This document shows, one piece after another, positions 1-4,960 of a stretch of 6,877 nucleotides of DNA. The position numbers and the translations under genes are program-made. The DNA is from an uncultured Collinsella sp. GTDB lineage: Bacteria; Actinomycetota; Coriobacteriia; Coriobacteriales; Coriobacteriaceae. The stretch is taken from assembly GCA_958439775.1 (NCBI GenBank), contig CAUBWQ010000049.1, positions 1 through 6,877 on the forward strand. Reading direction: 5' to 3'. Numbering within the stretch: position 1 is the first letter of the stretch; the number at the start of each line of letters is the position of its first letter. Under the pieces are notes generated by a model, which was given only the letters and a program-made list of their open reading frames with translations, had not been told where the DNA came from and did not search any database.

Positions 1-346
1 TCATGTTGAGCTTAAAGTGGAACGGAAAGGCCTTGAGCGACTCGGGCGTATCGGTGATCTCGTACGTTACCGAGGAGCCGTCCTCCGAAACCTCGACCAG
101 CTTGTGCTCGACGATGCGCGCGAGTCCGTGGCGCGGCATCTCGCAGGTGCCGGCCGCAGACGTTGCCGTGTTGTTGCGCAGCGAGCCCACAATGGGGAAC
201 AGGATGGGCGCGTGCTTGCCCCAAAAGGCGGGGTCGCCCTGCCACAGATACTCGTTGCCGTTGAGGGCAAGGCTCGTGAGCTGGGCGCCCATGGAATCGA
301 TGGCCGCGGTGAGGCCGCCGCGCTTGATGGTAGTGACGGTAGACAT
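1..346 (-). CDS. Aldose 1-epimerase family protein (N-terminal part, runs off left edge)
   Basis: Partial gene: 115 complete codons are visible and the reading frame is open to base 1. The protein reads like the LacX-type branch of the aldose 1-epimerase (galactose mutarotase-like) superfamily, cytosolic beta-sandwich enzymes that interconvert alpha and beta anomers of hexoses or act on sugar phosphates. Family signatures visible are the early beta-strand stretch with GAQL at residues 20-23, the EYLWQGDP segment at 32-39, WG at 42-43 followed by APILFPIVGSL at 46-56, and an HGLAR motif at 73-77 that corresponds to the conserved HGFAR of the family. The catalytic C-terminal part (second His and Glu) lies outside the window, so activity cannot be judged. 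The ATG at 346 is supported by a strong SD, GGAGGAAG at 358-351, four bases upstream. The exact sugar substrate is unknown. Confidence 0.88.
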   Translation of the reverse strand, partial: MSTVTTIKRGGLTAAIDSMGAQLTSLALNGNEYLWQGDPAFWGKHAPILFPIVGSLRNNTATSAAGTCEMPRHGLARIVEHKLVEVSEDGSSVTYEITDTPESLKAFPFHFKLNM

Positions 347-350
347 GCTA

Positions 351-358
351 CTTCCTCC
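351..358 (-). promoter_or_regulatory. Strong ribosome binding site of the epimerase-family gene
   Basis: Read on the minus strand this is GGAGGAAG, followed by TAGC and then the ATG at 346. It fixes the start of the edge-truncated epimerase-family gene. Confidence 0.8.
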
Positions 359-366
359 AAAAGTAA

Positions 367-389
367 ACAATAGTGTCGAGGGCTATTGT
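367..389. promoter_or_regulatory. Dyad upstream of the epimerase-family gene (possible operator)
   Basis: ACAATAG at 367-373 and CTATTGT at 383-389 are perfect 7-bp inverted half-sites around a 9-base spacer. The dyad ends 9 bp upstream of the SD of the epimerase-family gene, inside the 113-bp gap where its promoter or leader must lie. It could be an operator for a dimeric repressor or a small leader hairpin; the A/T-rich arms favour the operator reading. No regulator gene is in view, and no convincing -35/-10 pair was found around it. Confidence 0.35.
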
Positions 390-459
390 CCCACTCTTGG
401 CGGCGGGACGGGACGGCAGGCGATTATTGAGTAGCCATAGCGGAATGAGCGGCGAGCGC

Positions 460-1329
460 CTACTGGGTATCTACGTAAAGGTCGAACCCGCCCTGCGGTG
501 TGGTGTCGACCGTGTCGGGCGCCTGTGAGTTAAAGTTCACGGGGACCATGCGCTTTGAGGCACGGAAGCGCGTGCCGTCGGTGGCGACGGGCGGTTCATC
601 GACGGTGAGCTCGTAGTCGCCGGGCTTGAGCTCGATGCCGTCACCAGCGGAATTGACGTATTGATACTCGTCAATCGTCTGCCCTTTGAGCGTGCGCCCC
701 ACGATGTGGATGAGCATTTGGCTGTCGCCGCGCGCGGTGTCCCACGTCGCGCCGTCCTTGACCTCGACCGACACATGTACCGAGCGCGTACGACCGAGCG
801 ATTGCTCGACAGACATCTCGACCTTGGCGGCGTCTTTTCGCTGTTGTTCGACATGGCTCCAGACGTTTCCAATTACCGAGCATGCGATAACGCCGGCCAT
901 AAAGGCGATAAGGATGGGGCCGAGCGGCGAGCGACGTCCCGCATCTTCCTCGCGAGACAGATTGGGGCGACGTGTGGGTGCGGGCGCCTGAGCGCCCTGC
1001 GAGGGCACGTCGAGAATGCTGAAGGATGCCGTGCTGTCGGGATCGATGCTGTGACGCGGCTGCGGGGTCTTTGCCGGCGAGATCGACATGTCGGCTGGGT
1101 CGCCGAGCGTGGGCGTAGCGTCGGCCTTGGCCTCGTCTGCCTCGGCCTGGGCCCAAGCTTGTTCGAAGGTCAGGGGCTCGACGGGATCGAGGGCGGCGTC
1201 CGAGTCGGCGGCGACGTCGTTGCCGGTCTCGTCCTCGTCGCTCGACACGCCACGCGGCGTAGGCTCGTCCCACCCCTCGTCCGGAGCCTCACCCTCGCTA
1301 TACCACCATTCAAAGTTATCGATATCCAT
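460..1329 (-). CDS. Unrecognised single-pass membrane protein, acidic cytoplasmic N-terminus and beta-rich outer domain
   Basis: I do not recognise this 289-residue protein. Three parts can be seen. Residues 1 to about 133 are low-complexity, strongly acidic and rich in Asp, Glu, Pro and Ser, beginning with a short aromatic patch (FEWWY at 6-10) and turning basic just before the membrane (RR at 120-121, GRR at 131-133). Residues about 136-157 form one hydrophobic segment. Residues 158-289 look extracytoplasmic: a short charged helix, then alternating polar and hydrophobic strands, with the phrase ELKPGDYELTVDEPP at 233-247 resembling the last strands of Cna-B or carboxypeptidase-regulatory-like beta-sandwich folds. 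The basic residues before the membrane segment fit an N-in, C-out topology. There is no signal peptidase site, LPXTG motif or enzyme motif. The start ATG has an SD-like AAGGGG about 11 bases upstream. It lies 113 bp upstream of the epimerase-family gene on the same strand, so co-transcription is possible. Function unknown. Confidence 0.75.
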   Translation of the reverse strand: MDIDNFEWWYSEGEAPDEGWDEPTPRGVSSDEDETGNDVAADSDAALDPVEPLTFEQAWAQAEADEAKADATPTLGDPADMSISPAKTPQPRHSIDPDSTASFSILDVPSQGAQAPAPTRRPNLSREEDAGRRSPLGPILIAFMAGVIACSVIGNVWSHVEQQRKDAAKVEMSVEQSLGRTRSVHVSVEVKDGATWDTARGDSQMLIHIVGRTLKGQTIDEYQYVNSAGDGIELKPGDYELTVDEPPVATDGTRFRASKRMVPVNFNSQAPDTVDTTPQGGFDLYVDTQ

Positions 1330-1331
1330 AC

Positions 1332-1341
1332 GGGGCGCCCC
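1332..1341. promoter_or_regulatory. 10-bp GC palindrome over the SD of the membrane-protein gene
   Basis: GGGGCGCCCC is a perfect 10-bp palindrome immediately upstream of the ATG at 1329, and its upstream end is part of the only SD-like run (AAGGGG). It may reduce ribosome access or be a protein site, or it may be chance in GC-rich DNA. Confidence 0.25.
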
Positions 1342-1370
1342 TTAGGCCTCGCAAATAAACACTCGCTAGT

Positions 1371-1376
1371 CTTATA
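1371..1376 (-). promoter_or_regulatory. Possible -10 element for the membrane-protein gene
   Basis: On the minus strand this reads TATAAG, 41 bp upstream of the ATG at 1329, a plausible distance for a leader. No good -35 hexamer lies 16-18 bp upstream, where the sequence is GC-rich, so this is only a weak promoter candidate. Confidence 0.25.
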
Positions 1377-1414
1377 CCCCCAGACGGCACGGCGGCTCGC
1401 CGGCACAGATAGGA

Positions 1415-1479
1415 AAACCATCACAACATTCGACGCTTTTCCTCGTTTTCGAGATTTTCATCGAATGTTGTGATGGTTT
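1415..1479. repeat. Long inverted repeat, 19-bp perfect arms (IR-A)
   Basis: Arm AAACCATCACAACATTCGA at 1415-1433 is repeated as its exact complement at 1461-1479. The 27-base interior contains a second small hairpin, CTCG-TTTT-CGAG at 1442-1453. The structure can form a 19-bp cruciform or RNA helix. It lies between the divergent membrane-protein and MFS genes, about 85 bp from one start and 110 bp from the other. It lacks a trailing T-run, so it is not a standard intrinsic terminator. Its size and isolation suggest a dispersed palindromic repeat or MITE-like remnant, which is inference. Confidence 0.8.
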
Positions 1480-1499
1480 GGGCGACTGGCCGGCAGCGC

Positions 1500-1532
1500 A
1501 ATGTGACAAAGGGACTGCCCCTTTGTCACATT
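1500..1532. repeat. REP-like palindrome, 14-bp arms with 5-base loop (IR-B)
   Basis: AATGTGACAAAGGG at 1500-1513 pairs perfectly with CCCTTTGTCACATT at 1519-1532 around the loop ACTGC. It begins 20 bp after IR-A and lies upstream of the MFS gene. The compact perfect hairpin with a GGG/CCC top resembles REP-type elements, which in many genomes are moved by IS200-like REP-associated tyrosine transposases. No such transposase is in this window, so the class is inferred from form. Confidence 0.78.
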
Positions 1533-1541
1533 CTGTTAGAG

Positions 1542-1568
1542 TTGCAGGGATTGAATCCCGCTTATCAA
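1542..1568 (+). promoter_or_regulatory. Possible promoter and dyad operator of the MFS gene
   Basis: A weak -35-like TTGCAG (1542-1547) and a -10-like TATCAA (1563-1568) are 15 bp apart, shorter than ideal. Between them is a 13-bp dyad, GGGATT-G-AATCCC (1547-1559), with perfect 6-bp halves. The position suits a repressor site blocking RNA polymerase just upstream of the MFS start at 1590. The dyad is seen directly; the promoter assignment is tentative. Confidence 0.3.
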
Positions 1569-1589
1569 TGCGACATTGGAGTGACAACC

Positions 1590-2831
1590 TTGATCGCCGC
1601 AACCACGCCTAAAAGTAAGTCAACCGCCGCCGCGCTCTCCCCTGCGCGCACCAAGCTCTGCCTGGCGCTGCTCGTGCTGTTGGGATTCTCGCTCGGCTGC
1701 TCCGAGTTCGTGGTCATCGGCATCGAAAGTGACTTGGCAACGGAACTCGGCGTATCGCTTGCCACCGCAGGCCAACTTATTAGCGTGTTCGCACTGGTCT
1801 ACGCTATCGCGACGCCGGTGCTCGCGCTCAGCACGGGGCGTTTTCGCCGCTACCAGCTGCTCGTGTGCTACAGCATCGTCTTTGTGCTCGGCAACCTGGT
1901 CATGGCGTTGGCGCCCAACTTCCAGGTGCTGTTCGCCTCGCGCATCATCCTGGGCTCCGTCTCGGGCGCACTGCTCGCCGTGGGCGTGACGTACATCCCC
2001 GAGCTGCTGTCCCCGCAGCAAACTTCGCTTGCCATCTCGGTGGTATATGGTGCGTTTTCCGTGGCAATGGTCTTTGTGACCTCGATCGGTAAGTTTGTGG
2101 CCGACACGCTCGACTGGCACGTGGCCATGTACGGCACGCTGACCTTTGCCGTTTTGATCTGCAGCGCGCTCGTGGCGTTTATGCCTCGCACCGGGCAGAC
2201 CGATGAGCCCGCCACCTTCCGCGAGCAGGCGGGGCTACTACGCGAGCCGAGTATCATTACCGGCATGCTCATCTTCTTGTTTGGCGTGGGCTCGGTCTAT
2301 GTGTTCTACGGCTACGTGACGCCTTATCTTGAGCAGGTGCTGGGCATGGGCACGGTCGAAGCCAGTACCACGCTTATGGCCTACGGCGTGTTCTGCCTGA
2401 TCTCGAACATCCTGGGTGGATGGATCGACGCGCGTTTTGGCATGAAGGCACTGCTGGTTACGTTCGCGCTGCAGGCGGCGGCATTGTTTGGGCTGTTTGC
2501 CGTGGGTGCTGCCATGCCGCTCGCACTTGTCTTTGTCTTTAGTCTGGCAATGCTCATGTACCTGTTCTCGGTCTCGTGCATCACGCACTTTATGGACGTG
2601 GCACGCAGCCGCCATCCCAAGTCGATGGTGCTCGCGAGTTCGGTTGAGCCCATGGCGTTTAACGTCGGCATCTCGTTTGGCACCGCGGTAGGCGGAGCCG
2701 TGGTAAGCGGAGCTGGCATTGCCTACGTTGGCGCGGTCGGTGCCGTATTCTCGCTTGTGGCCTGGGCGCTCACGCTGGTGACGATTAAGTTGGCTCGCTG
2801 GGAGCGCAAGCGGGCGAGGGTGCAGGCGTAG
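1590..2831 (+). CDS. MFS transporter, DHA1 (AraJ/YdhP-like) drug or metabolite efflux permease
   Basis: Major facilitator superfamily inner-membrane transporter of 413 residues, the normal size for 12-TM proton-coupled antiporters. TM1 holds the DHA1-like phrase CSEFVVIGIESDLA (37-50), followed by GVSLATAGQLISVFALVYA (54-72) in TM2. The loop 2-3 motif A is present as GRFRRYQLL (83-91), and the TM4 motif B Arg as SRIILG (117-122). Further hydrophobic segments continue to the Gly-rich late helices (GISFGTAVGGAVVSGAG) and a basic cytoplasmic tail. The relatives I recall export sugars, purines or drugs; the substrate cannot be read from sequence. I chose the TTG at 1590 because GGAG at 1578-1581 sits 8 bases upstream. 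The frame is open back to an ATG at 1470, but that codon lies inside IR-A and its translation would run through IR-B, giving 40 non-family residues. It is probably co-transcribed with the phosphatase 45 bp downstream. Confidence 0.9.
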   Translation: MIAATTPKSKSTAAALSPARTKLCLALLVLLGFSLGCSEFVVIGIESDLATELGVSLATAGQLISVFALVYAIATPVLALSTGRFRRYQLLVCYSIVFVLGNLVMALAPNFQVLFASRIILGSVSGALLAVGVTYIPELLSPQQTSLAISVVYGAFSVAMVFVTSIGKFVADTLDWHVAMYGTLTFAVLICSALVAFMPRTGQTDEPATFREQAGLLREPSIITGMLIFLFGVGSVYVFYGYVTPYLEQVLGMGTVEASTTLMAYGVFCLISNILGGWIDARFGMKALLVTFALQAAALFGLFAVGAAMPLALVFVFSLAMLMYLFSVSCITHFMDVARSRHPKSMVLASSVEPMAFNVGISFGTAVGGAVVSGAGIAYVGAVGAVFSLVAWALTLVTIKLARWERKRARVQA

Positions 2832-2876
2832 ATGCGATACTCGAGCTCGATGATGGCGATCGAAAGGAAACCGCAT

Positions 2877-3323
2877 ATGCAACGTGTACTGTTTATCTGC
2901 TATGGGAACATCTGCCGCTCGACGATGGCTGAGTCCGTGTTTACCGAGCTGGTGCGCCGCGCTGGGCGCGAGGCGGAGTTTGTCATCGATTCCGCAGCGA
3001 CCTCAACTGAGGAGATCGGCAACCCGCCGCATCATGGCACGGTCACCAAGCTGCGCGAGGTCGGGATTCCCGTCGTCGCACATCGTGCACGTCAGGTGCG
3101 TCGCGTGGAGTATGGTGACTGGGACCACATTGTCTATATGGATGCCGAGAACGCACGCGGTCTCCGTCGCATTTTTGGCAGCGACCCCGATGGCAAGATC
3201 TCGCGCCTGCTCGATTGGACCGATCGCCCCGGCGACGTGGCCGATCCCTGGTACACCGGCAACTTCGATGCCACCTACCGCGATGTGCTCGCCGGCTGCA
3301 CGGCCATGCTCGAGCAGTTATAG
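2877..3323 (+). CDS. Low-molecular-weight protein-tyrosine phosphatase
   Basis: Cytosolic phosphatase of 148 residues, the usual size for the LMW-PTP family (Wzb, Etp, YfkJ and PtpA relatives), which hydrolyses phosphotyrosine through a cysteinyl-phosphate intermediate. The P-loop is at the very N-terminus, as in the family: C8-YGNI-C13-R14-S15, fitting the CX5R(S/T) signature with C8 as nucleophile and R14 binding phosphate. The general-acid loop is DPW at 123-125, followed by Y126, so the active site looks complete. The start at 2877 is preferred over the in-frame ATG at 2832: AGGA at 2865-2868 is 8 bases upstream, and starting here puts the P-loop at the correct distance. No tyrosine kinase, Wzz-like or capsule gene is in view, so the usual partner is not shown. 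The 45-bp gap after the MFS gene suggests a shared transcript; a functional link is unproven. Confidence 0.95.
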   Translation: MQRVLFICYGNICRSTMAESVFTELVRRAGREAEFVIDSAATSTEEIGNPPHHGTVTKLREVGIPVVAHRARQVRRVEYGDWDHIVYMDAENARGLRRIFGSDPDGKISRLLDWTDRPGDVADPWYTGNFDATYRDVLAGCTAMLEQL

Positions 3324-3380
3324 GCAAGCGAGCACGCGGACGCACGTGCCACGCCATCGGCATAAAACGAGCGTGGATAA

Positions 3381-3420
3381 TCTCCCACTTTGAGCGTTCG
3401 AGCGCGCTCTAAACGGGAGA
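3381..3420. terminator. Hairpin between convergent genes, likely bidirectional terminator
   Basis: TCTCCC (3381-3386) pairs with GGGAGA (3415-3420), and inside this TTTGAGCG (3389-3396) pairs with CGCTC-T-AAA (3405-3413) apart from a bulged T, closing an 8-base loop. That gives 14 base pairs with small internal interruptions. It lies between the phosphatase stop (3323, plus) and the stop of the small Cys-rich gene (3435, minus), where a shared terminator is expected. Neither side has a strong T-run (only AAATT to the right and TTATC on the other strand), so termination may be weak or Rho-assisted. Confidence 0.5.
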
Positions 3421-3434
3421 AATTCCTCGCTCAA

Positions 3435-3764
3435 CTACTCGTCGACGACCTCAGCAAGCCAGACGTTCAGCGTATCGACCTCGGGGCAGCAGAACTTTGC
3501 CGTACCAGGCTCGTTGCCAGGCACGGTTCCGCCATAGCGCAGGATATCGATATAGGGAAAGCCCACATGGCAGGCCATGGCGCACATCTTGCCGCGATCG
3601 CGGTCGAAGTCGAAGACGTCACCCGGCTTGTGCCCGTGATGGCAGCAGCATGTGCCCAGCTGGTCCACGCAGCTAATGCGAATACGTGGGCGCTTGCCGC
3701 GCGGGGCACCGAGCGGCTTGTTCTCGCCCGCTGCCTCGGTGCCGCTCTCGTCGGCGTTACTCAT
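3435..3764 (-). CDS. TIGR04076-like small Cys/His-rich protein
   Basis: A 109-residue soluble protein that I place in the TIGR04076 family, whose function I do not know. Family-like features are the early strand RIRISCVDQLG (27-37), a GDVFDFD element (48-54), a Cys-containing segment GKMCAMAC (58-65), a GFPYIDILRYGG stretch (68-79) and the terminal CCPE (92-95) followed by a strand (LNVWLAEV). It contains eight Cys (32, 39, 40, 41, 61, 65, 92, 93) and four His (42, 43, 45, 66). The run CCCHHGH at 39-45 suggests metal binding, which is inference. The first 25 residues look disordered. The start is the ATG at 3764, inside the end of the kinase gene, with GGAT of the kinase coding sequence as SD; a TTG two codons earlier (3770) is a poorer choice. 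The 8-base overlap implies translational coupling with the kinase. Confidence 0.72.
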   Translation of the reverse strand: MSNADESGTEAAGENKPLGAPRGKRPRIRISCVDQLGTCCCHHGHKPGDVFDFDRDRGKMCAMACHVGFPYIDILRYGGTVPGNEPGTAKFCCPEVDTLNVWLAEVVDE

Positions 3765-4581
3765 GGTCAATCACATCCAGGCAGGCCTCGATGGGCAGGC
3801 CGGCGGACTTGTCCTCTTGGTCGGCATTGCGCTCGATAAGCTCGGCTACCACGCGCATGGCATCGCTCGTCGCGCGCTGCAGACTCCAACCTGCCATAAC
3901 GCGGCCGACGAGCACCGCCGAGAACGTGTCGCCCGTGCCCGGGAAGTAGACCGGGATCAGGTCGAAGGGAATCGTAAAGTACTCCCCCGCCACATGGTCG
4001 TAACCGATGACGACATTCGCACCGTCGACCACAGCGCTCGTAATGACCACCGACTTGGCGCCCAGGGCACGCACGGCATCCACAAGAACGCGGCCCTCAT
4101 CGGGCGTGATTTGCTCGGCAATGGGCGCATCGGTAAGCAGGCACGCCTCGGTGTAGTTTGGCACCGCATAGTCGGCGCACTCGAGCAGGCTGCGCATGAG
4201 ACCGATCGTGGACTCGGGCACGCCGGCGTAGAGCTTGCCGTTGTCGCCCATGATGGGGTCGACGAACACCTTGGTGCCCTTTTGCGCGCGACGGTGGCAG
4301 AAGTCCGAAATAATGCGCGTCTCTTCCTCGGTCACGATAAAGCCGGTGGAGATGGCGTCGAACTCAAAGCCGAGCTCCTCCCAGATGGCGAGGCTCTGGC
4401 GCACGTACTCGGTGGTGTCATGGATGTAGAACTTGGGATAGTTGAGCGTATCGGACACAAGTGCCGTCGGCAGATTGTGGATACGGTAACCCATGTGCGA
4501 CAGCACCGGCAGCATGGCGGAAAGCGCAACCTTGCCGTAGCCGCACATATCGTTGATCAGCAGCAGCTGAGTGTTCTTCAT
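3757..4581 (-). CDS. Pyridoxamine kinase (PfkB/ribokinase-like superfamily)
   Basis: A 274-residue cytosolic kinase that phosphorylates a B6 vitamer (pyridoxal, pyridoxamine or pyridoxine) with ATP, feeding salvage to pyridoxal phosphate. It is close in layout to the Firmicute/Actinobacterial proteins annotated as pyridoxamine kinase, and more distantly to PdxY/PdxK. Visible signatures are the N-terminal strand and Gly turn LLINDMCGYGKVALSAMLPVL (about 7-27), the core VDPIMGDNGKLY (107-118), the nucleotide-side PNYTEACLL (141-149), VVITS (178-182), and the catalytic GTGDTF (215-220), where D218 is the expected base, followed by the C-terminal helix region. All key elements are present and the length is normal. 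The ATG at 4581 has AAGGGGGG six bases upstream. The gene ends in TAA at 3757-3759, overlapping the next gene. Preference for pyridoxamine over pyridoxal cannot be settled here. Confidence 0.9.
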   Translation of the reverse strand: MKNTQLLLINDMCGYGKVALSAMLPVLSHMGYRIHNLPTALVSDTLNYPKFYIHDTTEYVRQSLAIWEELGFEFDAISTGFIVTEEETRIISDFCHRRAQKGTKVFVDPIMGDNGKLYAGVPESTIGLMRSLLECADYAVPNYTEACLLTDAPIAEQITPDEGRVLVDAVRALGAKSVVITSAVVDGANVVIGYDHVAGEYFTIPFDLIPVYFPGTGDTFSAVLVGRVMAGWSLQRATSDAMRVVAELIERNADQEDKSAGLPIEACLDVIDHE

Positions 4582-4632
4582 GAGAGTCCCCCCTTAGTTC
4601 GGGCGCGGCGCAGCAGCGCCACAGTGCGACTA

Positions 4633-4638
4633 AGTGTA
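4633..4638 (-). promoter_or_regulatory. Possible -10 element of the kinase operon
   Basis: Minus-strand TACACT, 52 bp upstream of the kinase ATG, is the best -10 match in the leader. A TTCACA lies upstream but only 13 bp away, too close for a standard -35, so the promoter is tentative. Any transcript from here would contain the small GGCGC/GCGCC hairpin at 4607-4620. Confidence 0.28.
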
Positions 4639-4715
4639 GCGCAGGGGACGTTGTGAACGGGCGCTGGCGCCGCGGAGGCCACATTGTTGCGGAAAGGTTA
4701 CGGAAAGGAGGAAGT

Positions 4716-4771
4716 TAGTCATTGGGGACGTTCTTGTTTGACTAGTCGTTTAAGAACGTCCCCAACGACTA
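4716..4771. repeat. REP-like palindrome, 20-base arms with one mismatch (IR-C)
   Basis: TTGGGGACGTTCTT (4722-4735) pairs perfectly with AAGAACGTCCCCAA (4752-4765). One A/C mismatch further out, TAGTC (4716-4720) pairs with GACTA (4767-4771). The 16-base loop contains the perfect 8-bp palindrome GACTAGTC (4740-4747). No T-run follows, so a terminator is unlikely. The form, a compact G-rich palindrome alone in an intergenic gap, matches REP-like elements, and a partial copy (GGGGACGTT) is 70 bp away at 4644-4652. The family assignment is inferred. Confidence 0.8.
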
Positions 4772-4816
4772 CCCGGGGGAGTTGCCTTACCTCGTGGCGG
4801 TCTTCTAGCAGAAAAC

Positions 4817-4937
4817 CAAGTGAGTAGGCTTTTTGCAGGAGGCCAAGCACGCTCCAAAACGCCACAGCTCTGACCTGCAGTTTTATAGATCATTTGTCGC
4901 GATGTGCTCGGCAGGTTCAAAAAAGTCTACTCACTTG
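4817..4937. repeat. 121-bp structured inverted-repeat element (IR-D; MITE-like or non-coding RNA)
   Basis: The ends form an 18-bp uninterrupted helix: 4817-4834 with 4920-4937, beginning CAAGTGAGTAG and containing one G-U pair (4828/4926). After a 7- or 8-base internal loop, GCCAAGCAC (4842-4850) pairs with GTGCTCGGC (4904-4912) with one mismatch. Inside that, AAAAC (4856-4860) can pair with GTTTT (4880-4884). The arms thus nest concentrically, as in a MITE-like element with terminal inverted repeats or a folded RNA. No flanking target duplication is apparent. It lies downstream of the permease terminator and upstream of the kinase leader. No coding function is supported. Confidence 0.7.
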
Positions 4938-4960
4938 TATCTGAGACGCACCAGATTGGC

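Noticed and set aside
404..416. Short tandem GGGAC repeat in the gap before the epimerase-family gene
   Set aside because: Only two units in GC-rich DNA; no structure or regulatory context supports it.
661..1473. 270-codon plus-strand open frame opposite the membrane-protein gene
   Set aside because: Arg/Gly-rich composition typical of a shadow frame, and it ends inside IR-A. The minus-strand frame shows a coherent TM segment and domain layout.
1500..1532. IR-B as a terminator
   Set aside because: The hairpin is strong but no T-run follows on either strand, and no upstream transcript needs terminating between divergent genes.
1541..1575. T-arm-like sequence near the MFS start suggesting a tRNA
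   Set aside because: The loop does not fit a 5-bp stem with a 7-base TTCRANY loop, and no acceptor or anticodon arms can be drawn around it.
2832..2876. Upstream in-frame ATG at 2832 as the phosphatase start
   Set aside because: It directly abuts the MFS stop without a suitable SD and adds 15 residues before the P-loop that the family lacks; the ATG at 2877 has a well-placed AGGA.
3652..4656. 334-codon plus-strand open frame opposite the pyridoxamine kinase
   Set aside because: It is the antisense shadow of a gene with all kinase motifs; its translation is His/Arg-rich, has no family resemblance, and such frames are common in GC-rich genes.
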